Below the pieces are notes generated by a model. It did not search any database and was not told where the DNA came from. It saw nothing but the letters and a program-made list of their open reading frames with translations. A DNA stretch of 47,618 nucleotides from Saprospiraceae bacterium (GTDB taxonomy: Bacteria > Bacteroidota > Bacteroidia > Chitinophagales > Saprospiraceae): the NCBI GenBank assembly GCA_017995875.1, contig JAGOIB010000002.1, positions 4,777-52,394 of the forward strand, written 5' to 3'. Shown here one piece after another: positions 15,951-25,100 of this stretch. The translations under genes and the position numbers were made by a program. Each line of letters begins with the position of its first letter. Within the stretch, counting starts at the first letter, position 1.

Positions 15951-16037
15951 GCTTCCGGATATGGATAAAGTAATATGCTAACTGAATAGCTATAATTGAT
16001 TGATAATTAATTAAATGTGATCGAGTAATAACATACT

Positions 16038-17060
16038 TTATACATTCAGTAATCGTGTGGCCATCTCATCTACATCATTACATGGATCGAGAAATTTTAT
16101 CTTATGCTCCGGCCAGTTATTTAATTGAAACATATATGCTTTATCATAGTATTTCAAGGCAATAGCACCTGCAGTTTCAAGATCACCTGCTTCTAAAGCT
16201 TTCAGCGCTAACGTATAATCAAGGTTGCCTAATCGTTTTTGTATTTTTTCAAAAGCATCTTTCAGCAAATCAATATCTACTGATTCACTATAATACCTCA
16301 GGGCTCGCTGTAATCGGATCTCCTTTGCTACATCAATGGTATAGAGCACAGATTTTTTCATGGCATTCCAGAGTCCTTCAGGCAAATGGGCCTTGCCAAT
16401 ACTTCTTGATTCATTTTCAATCCAGACCGGCTTGCCGGGATCAAATGACAAGCAAGTAAGGAATATATTGTTTTCAAATTGTTCAGAGGTAGGCTGTGCT
16501 TCTTCACCGATGGATCCGAAAGCACTTCCTTTATGATTGGCAAGCTTCTCCAGATCGAGCACTTGTTCACCCTTTGATGCAAGTACATTGAGTATTTCCG
16601 TTTTGCCGGAGCCGGTACAACCCCCAAGTATTCTCAATTCAAATTTGAAATCCCGGAAATAAGCGTGGAGTGCCGTTCTAAAACTTTTATAACCCCCATT
16701 GAGCCTCCCACATGGTGTCCCTGAGAAGTTAAACAACCATTCCACAGCCTTACTTCGCTGTCCGCCGCGCCAACAATGGACTAGTATCTCTTTTCCGTCA
16801 ATGGTGCCCAATGACTTGACTTCATCGACTAATCCCTGCATTCTGTATCCGGCTATCTGGAGCCCTTCTCTGAAAGCTTCTTCCGGGGAATTTTGGGTAT
16901 ACAGGGTCCCTACTCTGGCTCGTTCTTCATCAGAAAATAGTGGAATGTTGACCGCACCTGGAATGTGGCCTGCAAGGAATTCTCCAGGTGACCTGACATC
17001 CACGACCTGCCATCTCCCCCAATGCTCCAACAGATCATACACTTCGATGGCCTCTCCCAT
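16038..17060 (-). CDS. selU: tRNA 2-selenouridine synthase
   Basis: Also called MnmH. Replaces sulfur with selenium at U34 of certain tRNAs using selenophosphate from SelD (340 aa from ATG 17060). The N-terminal rhodanese domain (about 1-125) contains VVDVRSPGEFLAGHIPGAVN and the active Cys96 in LVHCWRGGQRS. The C-terminal P-loop domain begins with LGGCTGSGKTEIL, followed by LEKLANHKGSAFG, WIENESRSIGKAHLP and the YTLALKALEAGD region, all characteristic of SelU. ATG 17060 is preferred over TTG 17069; the -7-like box lies just before it. selD follows on the same strand. No selA or selB is visible in the window. Confidence 0.95.
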   Translation of the reverse strand: MGEAIEVYDLLEHWGRWQVVDVRSPGEFLAGHIPGAVNIPLFSDEERARVGTLYTQNSPEEAFREGLQIAGYRMQGLVDEVKSLGTIDGKEILVHCWRGGQRSKAVEWLFNFSGTPCGRLNGGYKSFRTALHAYFRDFKFELRILGGCTGSGKTEILNVLASKGEQVLDLEKLANHKGSAFGSIGEEAQPTSEQFENNIFLTCLSFDPGKPVWIENESRSIGKAHLPEGLWNAMKKSVLYTIDVAKEIRLQRALRYYSESVDIDLLKDAFEKIQKRLGNLDYTLALKALEAGDLETAGAIALKYYDKAYMFQLNNWPEHKIKFLDPCNDVDEMATRLLNV

Positions 17061-17066
17061 AGGAAG

Positions 17067-17074
17067 CAAAGATA
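17067..17074 (-). promoter_or_regulatory. -7 box six bases from the selU ATG
   Basis: On the minus strand TATCTTTG, a full match to TAnnTTTG, ends 6 nt before the ATG at 17060. If used, transcription would start at or next to the ATG, giving a leaderless or nearly leaderless mRNA. No clear -33 element was seen at the usual distance, where the terminator stem lies. Confidence 0.5.
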
Positions 17075-17089
17075 CAAGAGCCTATAATG

Positions 17090-17120
17090 AAAAAAGGAAG
17101 TTAACTTCTTAACTTCCTTT
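17090..17120 (-). terminator. Strong intrinsic terminator upstream of selU
   Basis: A perfect 12-bp stem, aaaggaagttaa (17093-17104) with ttaacttccttt (17109-17120), and a 4-nt loop. Read on the minus strand it is followed by six T (17095-17090), so it is a rho-independent terminator for minus-strand transcription. It would stop transcripts from the exonuclease operon about 200 bp downstream of its last gene, immediately before the selU promoter. Confidence 0.85.
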
Positions 17121-17315
17121 AATAAAAGACCAGAATTAGTATGAAAAAACTCTACTTGCTTGTGAATGGTATTCCTGACTGAATACGATAACCTAACGTA
17201 TGGAAAGACGCATTTTATGCTTGCAGGTTGCCCCATTCATGGGTTACTTCTACTAAAGGATGTTTTTTCTCGACAGAAGGTAAAAATGATCAAAGGGAAG
17301 ATGTATCTGAATTTT

Positions 17316-17858
17316 TCAATACACCCATCGATCCAAATACCGCAGAAAAAGTTTAGCCGTATTGTATGAATCATCCAAAGCCCTGTGCGGCGTTCCTTCA
17401 AAGTCGATGTCATTATACTCCAAAGCCTTGAGCAGCCCGACTTCCCTGGACAGTTGATGAATCCCTGCGTATTGGCTTCGCAGATCAATCCAGCCGGGTA
17501 AAAAAGAAGAATCCGTATCACTCCGCAAACATTCACCTTGGATGAGGTCCATGTCCTTGTCGCCCCAGGTGCATATGAGTTGTGGGCCATCCTGTGCATG
17601 GAACCAATCTTCGAAAAGAGGGAAAACATGCTCAAAGGTTTTCGCTTTGCTGACCTGTTCCTGAGTGATGGTTGTCAGATCAGTGCAATAGGTAGAGAGT
17701 CTGGGATGTTGAACCGGTTTAATAAAAGATTGAAAGTGATCGACCCATTCCCTGTATCCGTTTACCCTGTAGGCGGCCAGTTCAATGATTTCCTGATTCC
17801 GATCCATCAGATTCCCTTGCCAGCAGGTTGCTTCAAGGTCAAGAATGATAAAATTCAT
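17316..17858 (-). CDS. DEDDh 3'-5' exonuclease, ERI-1/3'hExo-like
   Basis: A compact exonuclease of 180 aa. DEDDh residues are visible: Asp7 and Glu9 in FIILDLEATC, the second Asp in CTWGDKDMDLI, and His/Asp in HRALDDSYNTAKLF. The order and the 'DLEATC' start are those of the ERI-1-like group, which trims RNA or structured nucleic acid 3' ends; bacterial members are little studied. It starts 12 nt after the acyltransferase stop and is the last gene of the engB operon. A shorter family member could also be annotated as 'exonuclease domain-containing protein'. Confidence 0.87.
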   Translation of the reverse strand: MNFIILDLEATCWQGNLMDRNQEIIELAAYRVNGYREWVDHFQSFIKPVQHPRLSTYCTDLTTITQEQVSKAKTFEHVFPLFEDWFHAQDGPQLICTWGDKDMDLIQGECLRSDTDSSFLPGWIDLRSQYAGIHQLSREVGLLKALEYNDIDFEGTPHRALDDSYNTAKLFLRYLDRWVY

Positions 17859-17870
17859 CTACCCTGCTGA

Positions 17871-19586
17871 TTATTCAGATTCGTGTAAGTGTTCCTGAGC
17901 CTGGTGAACGCTCTCCATGTCCCACGAGATCAACTCTTCGAGACCATAGCCTGAAAGGCGATTGTGATAATAATACACCAGCATTGGATTTTTAGCAATG
18001 ATATTATCCTTTGTACCAAACTTTAGTGGCCAGACGGCATGAAAAGAACCGAGATACCTGACTCCGTTTTTGATCATATCATCCAATGAAAGCGCGTGCA
18101 ATTCATCCTGCAACCTGATTTTATTTTCCTGCTCCATCTTTATGAGTACCTCAAGCAGATTCGAAAAGGTCTTTTTGAACAGAGGCATTGGGATTGAAAG
18201 CATGTCTACAGGCAAACGCAGTACAGCATACAAATCCATGGCGGGGTAAATCTTACGCAAGATTTCAAACGCTGTATATGCTGCGAGATGACTGGTCAGC
18301 ACGACATAATACTTTTCGTAGTTTTCTACCACTTTCTCAGCCAGCTTGCGTGTATATACAGACTCGCGTTGACGATTGGCTTCTATCTTTCCATGGAGGG
18401 AAAAGAACTCCTTTATATCTACCGGGTGCTGCCTTTCATCAATACTTTGTCCGTTGACATCAAGCTTGTAGCCTAAGACATCCATTGGTTCGCCAAACGA
18501 TAAGTGAATTTCACTTGCCTGTGAGAAAAACTTCCAGGCGAAGGTTAATATATTCCTGATCTTGAAACTCTTCCTTCCTGAACCGACATATTTTTCCTCA
18601 CCTGTGGCTTTAAGATGGCTGGAAATAAGGCTTTGTGCCTCCAACGTACAATGGTAGCCAAGGATCAAAGGGACTACAATGATTTTCTGATTGCCGTTAT
18701 GCTCGTAGATAGAGCGTTGAGCAGATAACAGCGAATTGAGCAGGCCGTATTTCAATTCACGTTCGATCTCACCTGATCTCGACCTTGTCCCACCTGGAAA
18801 AAATAAACTATTCGTTCCTCTTTCGAGCATCACCTGGGACATGATCTTCAGACTGTCCAGGTAGATTGGATTCTTCTTGCGTCGGTCCACTCTATAGGCT
18901 CCCAACCTTGTCATGTAGTAAGCAAAAATTTCAGACTCATATAGATTAAGTCCTGCACCGTAGGCGAAGGCGGGCAATCCAACTACTGCATCCAATGCGT
19001 ATCCGATAAGGATGCTATCCAGATTGGAAAGGTGCGTTGGAAGGATGACGACGGTGCCATGATTAAACATGCTTCGTACGAGGTCTACATCACCATGTAT
19101 TTTGATGCGTTCATACAACTCCAGTTTCGTGCGCCACAACTTGCGGTAGTTTTTACCGGCAGCTGCATTGAGTAGTCTTTTGAAAAACAGCGTCAGGAAT
19201 TTTCGTGCAAAGAGGAAGGTGCTTTCTTTAAAATTCCCGGCTATTTCGGAGGTGTACCTATGTATAATTCTCCGTAGGATCTCTGTATTGTTCTGAAGTT
19301 TGAGATCCTGTTTGAGTTTGTCATTAGCCGTTACTTCACTACGTACTCTTTTCCAGAATTGGGCTTCATTGGGAGGATCCACTTTCCATGGATTGTCCTT
19401 GAGTCGGATGAGTTCCAGGTAACAGACGCGGGAGATGAGATCACCGATTCTGTCACCATGTTTTTCGAGAATGTAATCGAGCGTTTGCTGGTCAACGGTT
19501 TCTATCAGCCCATCTCTGTCTTCATAGAGTTTATAAAGAGGCCAATCCCGGATTTCCGGTAATAAAGGTGGATATATCTTAGTCAT
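17871..19586 (-). CDS. Glycerol-3-phosphate acyltransferase-like protein (PlsB/1-acyl-G3P acyltransferase family)
   Basis: A large membrane-associated acyltransferase (571 aa from ATG 19586) of phospholipid synthesis. The acyltransferase core lies in the middle: motif I LPTHLSNLDSI with His and Asp in the HX4D arrangement, then GAYRVDRRKKN and motif III SLFFPGGTRSRSG (here Gly instead of the usual Glu in PEGTR). N- and C-terminal helical extensions bring it to PlsB-like size. The first step (acylation of glycerol-3-phosphate) is likely but the acyl acceptor is not proven; Bacteroidota often also carry PlsX/Y. ATG 19586 overlaps the engB stop by 8 nt (ATGACTAA), suggesting translational coupling; an upstream start at 19610 would overlap more. 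Confidence 0.85.
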   Translation of the reverse strand: MTKIYPPLLPEIRDWPLYKLYEDRDGLIETVDQQTLDYILEKHGDRIGDLISRVCYLELIRLKDNPWKVDPPNEAQFWKRVRSEVTANDKLKQDLKLQNNTEILRRIIHRYTSEIAGNFKESTFLFARKFLTLFFKRLLNAAAGKNYRKLWRTKLELYERIKIHGDVDLVRSMFNHGTVVILPTHLSNLDSILIGYALDAVVGLPAFAYGAGLNLYESEIFAYYMTRLGAYRVDRRKKNPIYLDSLKIMSQVMLERGTNSLFFPGGTRSRSGEIERELKYGLLNSLLSAQRSIYEHNGNQKIIVVPLILGYHCTLEAQSLISSHLKATGEEKYVGSGRKSFKIRNILTFAWKFFSQASEIHLSFGEPMDVLGYKLDVNGQSIDERQHPVDIKEFFSLHGKIEANRQRESVYTRKLAEKVVENYEKYYVVLTSHLAAYTAFEILRKIYPAMDLYAVLRLPVDMLSIPMPLFKKTFSNLLEVLIKMEQENKIRLQDELHALSLDDMIKNGVRYLGSFHAVWPLKFGTKDNIIAKNPMLVYYYHNRLSGYGLEELISWDMESVHQAQEHLHESE

Positions 19587-20214
19587 TTGACTGGTTGACT
19601 TGCTCGGCAAAAGTACTATTCATGCGATGGATATAGTCGAGGATTTCTTCTCTACCTGATTTTTGAAGGCTGCTGGTGATGATCGTTGGCGGAAGTTCTT
19701 CCCATTCTTCAAGGATAGATTGCTGATAAGCTTCAACGGCGGCCGTCAATTCAGCAGGCTTTAGTTTATCTGCTTTGGTGAATAAGATACAAAAAGGAAT
19801 ATTATGCGTGCCAAGGTGAATCATAAATTGCCTGTCATTTTCCTGCCTGGGATGCCTGATATCCAGGAGCAGGAAGGTACACATAAGGTTTTCACGATTT
19901 AAAATATACCGGTCGATCAACTTCGACCAAAGGCTGCGGGTTGAGCGTGATACCTGGGCGTATCCATAACCTGGTAAATCCGCGATCAGCCATTCAGGAT
20001 TTTCAGCTACTTTAAATAAGTTAATGGACTGTGTCTTTCCAGGTTTTTTGGAGGTGCGGGCAATCTCCCTATTACCTGTGATTAAATTGATAATGGATGA
20101 CTTACCGACATTTGAGCGACCTATAAAGCAATATTCAGGCAGTGTCTCCACAGGACATTGCTTGACATCTGTGTAACTGCCAATGTAATTAACTGTTAAA
20201 AAGTCACCACTCAT
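19579..20214 (-). CDS. engB: Ribosome biogenesis GTPase YsxC/EngB
   Basis: A TRAFAC-class GTPase (211 aa from ATG 20214) assisting large ribosomal subunit assembly. G motifs are clear: G1 GRSNVGKSS, G2 region KKPGKTQSINLF, G3 DLPGYGYAQVSR, G4 TKADK and a G5-like TSS. ATG 20214 opens MSGDFLTVNYIGSYTD, matching normal EngB length; the upstream in-frame ATG at 20319 would add 35 basic residues with no family support. It is the first gene of a minus-strand operon with the acyltransferase (overlapping) and the exonuclease. Confidence 0.94.
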   Translation of the reverse strand: MSGDFLTVNYIGSYTDVKQCPVETLPEYCFIGRSNVGKSSIINLITGNREIARTSKKPGKTQSINLFKVAENPEWLIADLPGYGYAQVSRSTRSLWSKLIDRYILNRENLMCTFLLLDIRHPRQENDRQFMIHLGTHNIPFCILFTKADKLKPAELTAAVEAYQQSILEEWEELPPTIITSSLQKSGREEILDYIHRMNSTFAEQVNQSND

Positions 20215-20691
20215 AAGTTGCGGTTGATAGAGGATATCCGGGGTGAAGTTACGATTATGTCTTGCCCTGAGCCATTTCCTTCGCATTAGGTAGGACTTCA
20301 TTAAGCATAAGCCATTCATTACCAGACTATTTGCCCTTTAGAAAGACACTGAAAGCCAATTTGGTCGAAATAAATACAATGTTGCTAAGCGCTGTTTGGT
20401 TCAGCAGCCATGGATGGGTTAATTGTAAAATACTTTCTCTTCAAAACAAACCATATTTTATTTGGCAGGGGAATTGTTCTGAACATCATTAGTCATAGGT
20501 TAAACATAGATCAGGTTTTACATTTTGAAATATTCCCTGTTCAACAAATTATATTTTTGAAGCTACTTACACTCAAAGGATAAAACATTTAGAAAAGGAC
20601 TAATATTTGCAGCCCTCACATAAGAACGCATAGCTTTTGTCGTTATGTACTTGACTATTTAAGAATACCTCTCAGTAAACCATTTGACAAA
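20215..20691. other. Gene-free divergent region upstream of engB and a barrel gene
   Basis: About 480 bases without a convincing gene. On the + strand TATTTTTG at 20552-20559 matches TAnnTTTG, with TTTG at 20524-20527 but a 24-nt spacer, longer than the usual 19-21. A second imperfect box, TAATATTTG, lies at 20602-20610. Either could drive the 20692 gene, giving a leader of roughly 80-130 nt. No riboswitch-like fold was recognised. Confidence 0.45.
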
Positions 20692-21345
20692 ATGAAAAAT
20701 CTAACTGCCCTTTTCCTCTTCACCGCATTACTCATGTCTGTAAATGTGGACGCTCAGGTCACAATGACTGCCACAGCAGGAGTCTCTCCACAACAAACGC
20801 CAACAGCACATTATATATTCGTCAATCGTTCATCTCCACGCGATGAATTCACATTCGACTTGTCTACTGTGAAGGCTTCCTATTTTATAGGTGTAGGTGC
20901 GCGATATGATATCAAGCCTTTTTTCTTCCTGGCAGAAGCACAATACAATAAGCGTCAATATGTATACAGTATAGCCTACACATTTCCTGGCTTTGGAAGA
21001 ACGGAGGAGGCTGTTCAATATACTGAATCGATGAATGTGATAAATCTTCCTGTATCCATTGGTGTTGACCTTGGAATAGTGGATGTTATTAATGGATTCG
21101 TTCCACAGGTCATTTTATCGCACCAGACAGATCTTGAGGATATCCGTGGTTATTCTGACAAGTTGAGCACAGTTCGTTTTGGATGGCATTCCGGCATAGC
21201 TGCCAATGTTTCCAATATGCGTATTGGATTAGACTGGCAGATGGATTTCAACAATTATGCTGACCATATTTATGTCAACGATCAGAGTCTCGCATTATCC
21301 GGCAGATCCAACAGACTTGTTGGTACACTGAGTTATAATTTCTAA
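20692..21345 (+). CDS. Outer membrane beta-barrel protein (PorT/OMP_b-brl-like)
   Basis: A small outer membrane protein of 217 aa. A signal peptide (1-22, ending NVDAQ) precedes a barrel-like body with alternating strands: YFIGVGARYDIKPFFFLAEAQY, VINLPVSIGVDLG, VRFGWHSGIAANVSNMRIGLDWQ, and a terminal strand LVGTLSYNF ending in Phe as outer membrane proteins do. The 'lPv.iGvd' element is shared with PorT-like barrels of Bacteroidota. It is transcribed alone, convergent with the 21367 gene. Function unknown. Confidence 0.8.
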   Translation: MKNLTALFLFTALLMSVNVDAQVTMTATAGVSPQQTPTAHYIFVNRSSPRDEFTFDLSTVKASYFIGVGARYDIKPFFFLAEAQYNKRQYVYSIAYTFPGFGRTEEAVQYTESMNVINLPVSIGVDLGIVDVINGFVPQVILSHQTDLEDIRGYSDKLSTVRFGWHSGIAANVSNMRIGLDWQMDFNNYADHIYVNDQSLALSGRSNRLVGTLSYNF

Positions 21346-21366
21346 AACGACATCATTTCGATCCTG

Positions 21367-22149
21367 CTATTTCATTTTAGCAAGCAAAAAGGAATTCAGG
21401 TAAATGCTGGCATCATTGGCGGCCAGCGTGGTCTTCAATAATTCCAATGTTTCAACTGATCTCGATAGTGTCCAGTCCAACAGTTGCATATTCTCCCCCA
21501 CCCTGTTATGCTTTTTAAAGTAAGATTGCGCCTTTGAGGTTACTTTTTCAAGGTAACCGTGGTATTGTTCTGCTGTTTTCTTTTCTCCTTTCCTCAGGAT
21601 AGAAATCAAAAACCTGTTTCCATTATAGGTGTGGAGATCTTCTGTCACATCAGCAATATCATCATTGATCTCTGTGATAAGATCATAATACGCCCAGGCG
21701 TTTTCATGCCATACTTCATTCAATTCAGGATGTGCCCGATAGATGAGGTGTCGCATGAGGCGTACATCACATGATTTGGTGGTGTAAAATTTTTTAAAAG
21801 AAACTTTGGTCGGCCATATGTTTTGCCTTGTATTCGTTTCAATATGTTCGTACAATCTTATTTCAGCTAATTGGGATTTTATTTTTTTCGCCGAATAATC
21901 AAATGCAGATAATGCTTCGCGGATAGCCTGCCAATAGGATTCAAGTTGTGCAGAATCCAATATCCACTGCCCTTCCAGATAGGCATCAAGAAGGTAAATC
22001 CTGTATTGCAGGTCGGTGAGTTTATTTCGAAAGGATACATCCTTATTCAACTTTGTTTTTTGCATCAGATCGGTCAGTTTCCGATACGCAAACAATAATT
22101 GAATTTTTTCCCTGATAGCCTTTTCGCCAGAATATTTTTTAACGGTCAT
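21367..22149 (-). CDS. All-helical protein of unknown function with an NSE-like motif
   Basis: A cytoplasmic, probably all-alpha protein of 260 aa. I do not recognise the family. Residues 157-178 contain NDDIADVTE (Asn162, Asp163, Glu170), spaced like the NDxxSxxxE metal-binding motif of class I terpene synthases but with Ala for Ser, followed by a conserved-looking TYNGNRF. A further acidic/basic patch, CDVRLMRHLIYR, lies at 127-138. No DDxxD motif is evident. It starts 5 nt after the stop of the giant T9SS gene, so the two are probably co-transcribed. The isoprenoid-synthase resemblance is speculative. Confidence 0.7.
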   Translation of the reverse strand: MTVKKYSGEKAIREKIQLLFAYRKLTDLMQKTKLNKDVSFRNKLTDLQYRIYLLDAYLEGQWILDSAQLESYWQAIREALSAFDYSAKKIKSQLAEIRLYEHIETNTRQNIWPTKVSFKKFYTTKSCDVRLMRHLIYRAHPELNEVWHENAWAYYDLITEINDDIADVTEDLHTYNGNRFLISILRKGEKKTAEQYHGYLEKVTSKAQSYFKKHNRVGENMQLLDWTLSRSVETLELLKTTLAANDASIYLNSFLLAKMK

Positions 22150-22154
22150 ACAGG

Positions 22155-25100
22155 TTAATCCACTTTAATAATTCTCCTCATGACCATCTTCTGGCCGACA
22201 TGAAATACAATATAATATGTTCCTGCCGGATAGGCTGCCAGGGATATTTCACCTTTATACGTTTTGTCATAGCGCACTACACTACCGCTGTATAACAATC
22301 GTCCTGTTGATGTCAACATATCATATGGCACAAAAACAGAAGGAATGTCAAATGCAGCCGCAACCTGAAATACACCACGTCCGGGATTAGGGGAGATATT
22401 GATAAAGTAATCGTCTGTTAAATAGGAAGTTCCAACAGTGGTGGATACAGTGACTGAATCTGTAGTCGTACATCCGGCACTATCTTTTACAGTAACGAGA
22501 TAATTTCCTGGTTCAAGCATCACAAAGAATGAATCCGCAATAAAAGCGCCTTCTTGAATACTATATAACAAGGATCCATTTCCGCCGGAAGCTGCAATGT
22601 GTATTTCACCAACATCCCCTCCAACGGCTGGTTTTGTTGTCACGGAAACTTGTAGATTACAAGACAAGATTTCAAATGGGATGGAATCAAGGCATCCTGC
22701 ACCATCTTCTGCTACCATGGTGTACAAACCAGGTACGAGATTGATGAAGGAATTGGAGGACTGAAAATTAACACCGCCATCAATGCTGTATTGTACAACC
22801 CCAAGACTGTTGACAGGCTCACCTATAGCTATAGCATCGCCGGCTCCCGGAAATGATTCATGCTCTACACCAACTTGCAGTTCAAATAAACATTCGTTGG
22901 TCAGGCAAAATTTGCTGGAAGACTCGGTGCCAAAATTTGGTTTTGCAAGATCTGCAATCAACTCTCCGGATTCATTATAGATTTCAAAGTCTCCTTTCAC
23001 GCCCTGTGAGGACATGCCATCCCCAAAGGAATCAAAAACAGAAAAGGTATAGCATGCTTCAGGGTCAAGACAAAACTCCGTTGTATAGGTTGTTTGCTGT
23101 GAAGCAAAAGGACCTGCAGTCGCAAGGACATTATTATTTGCATCAAATAATTCCCAGGTGGTTTCCGCCGGATAATTATCAGTCGTAAAGAAGAGCGTTA
23201 TCGGAATACCTTGTGGCTTCGAAGTAAGGATCCAGTTTATTTCATTATTGGAAGGAATTTCATCTAGTCCATTATTCACGTCAAGTATTGAAAGTGCAAT
23301 GATATTATCTCCATCCTGTAGCCCGGAAACTGGAAAAGATAATTCCTGTTCTTCCTGGAATGGAATAGAACCTGACCATACGATCGTATCTGCCGGAATA
23401 CCATTGATTGATATTTGCATGGATAACGTAGTAATGGTGTCAAGGCCATTATTGCGGATGATAATGGTATTGATAGATTCATCTGTACAGAGAACCCCAG
23501 TTGCAGCAGGAACAACATATTGAAATGCTGCATCGCGGGAAGCAAATTTGACGATGACAAATGAAAGCGTATCATTTCTTTTATTACCATCATTATCGAG
23601 CAGTGTGGCGATCCGCAAAGGATAATTTCCCGGAACATCAAATGTCACCGGCGAAAGAAATGCATATGTGAGTGATGAATCAACAGGCAAGCTATCGATC
23701 GAAGGAATTTCTGAAACCCAGGGTTCATTATTAAACTGGTACCCAACGGCAAAATCAAATACAGTAGTTAGCCCCCTGTTTAATAAGTCAATAGTCACGG
23801 CTTGGTCGCCTAACAATCCATCATTGAGAGGTGAAAGTAAGGTGAGCGGTAAAACATCTATTGTATCACGGTTTGCTTTAAACGCAACGATCTTTGTTGA
23901 CCATTGGTTATTTATTGGCAGATATTCTCCGGTAAACCAAAAGGTAGCATCATCTGCAGGATCAACAGACATGGCAGCATAATCACCATAGCGATCAAAT
24001 CCCTGGCTGCCTCCTCCGGTTGCAAATTCATATTCCAGGAAAGACATAGTGCCTAAAGGATCACTGGTATATCTTCCGGTATATCTAAGTGAAGGAAACT
24101 TTTCAAAGCCGGAGACAGAATACGCCAAACCGATATTGCCTCGTCCGTCAATGCCGATAGATGGCATAAAGCGATGCAGGCCATCGTCAGAACCAACAGT
24201 CCCCTCCTGATGAATATGCCAGTCCTCCGTTGATGTTTTTCTAAATTCAATCCATCTGATGCCGGCCACATCTGCTCCAGTAACATCAATCATAAAAGCC
24301 ATTACAAAGGCTTCGTACGATCCAAAATTTCTATACTGTGCCTTATTACAAATAATCCATTCCGCTCCATCAATCCCCTGGCCATTAGGTTGCGGAATAC
24401 ATGAAAACCCTCCAGTGCTCTCCAATTGACAACCATCCGTATCATAAGGGGTGTTGTTGATATTCAAGACTTCAATGTTTGAAGTTGTCGAATTTTCCCA
24501 ATCGATATTTACCTTATAAATCTCTATTTTATCAAGATTTGTTGTCCCCCAGTCATCGTCATTAAGTTTAACTACAATTCCCGGACTTCCTGAAGGAGGA
24601 GGTAACAATCCATCCCAATCTACAGGCTGTCCCACTTCAAACGAAATGCCGCCATTCTTTGGAACCGTTAGTCGTTGAAGCCGTACATTGGTAGCCCCAG
24701 CCAGAATATCATCCCTATTCAATGCATAAACCGGAAAATTGTTGCCTGACTCATTGCCGGTGAGGTAATAAGCATTGCCCCATATGCCATATTTTGGAAA
24801 GTCTAGAAATCTTTGTGTTTGTAGTGCATAGACATCCCAACTACCCCGGGGATCACTTGAGATTGAAATAGCCACTAATACTCTGCTACTGCTAACGGTG
24901 GCCAATTCGGTTAAAAGCCATCTGTCAACAGCCTGATCATATAAAATAACAGGGTCACTAAAGGAAGATTGTCCTACCTGGCTCCAAATGGAGTTAGTTG
25001 AAATGAGATTGCTTACAGGAGTTCCTGATTTATCAAAAACTCTAAATAGCGTGGAGTTCACTATTTCGACATAAAAGTCTTTACCTATGTCACCATTTGC

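Noticed and set aside
17070..17315. Short frames between selU and the ERI-1-like exonuclease
   Set aside because: No conserved motifs; the stretch contains the terminator and otherwise appears non-coding.
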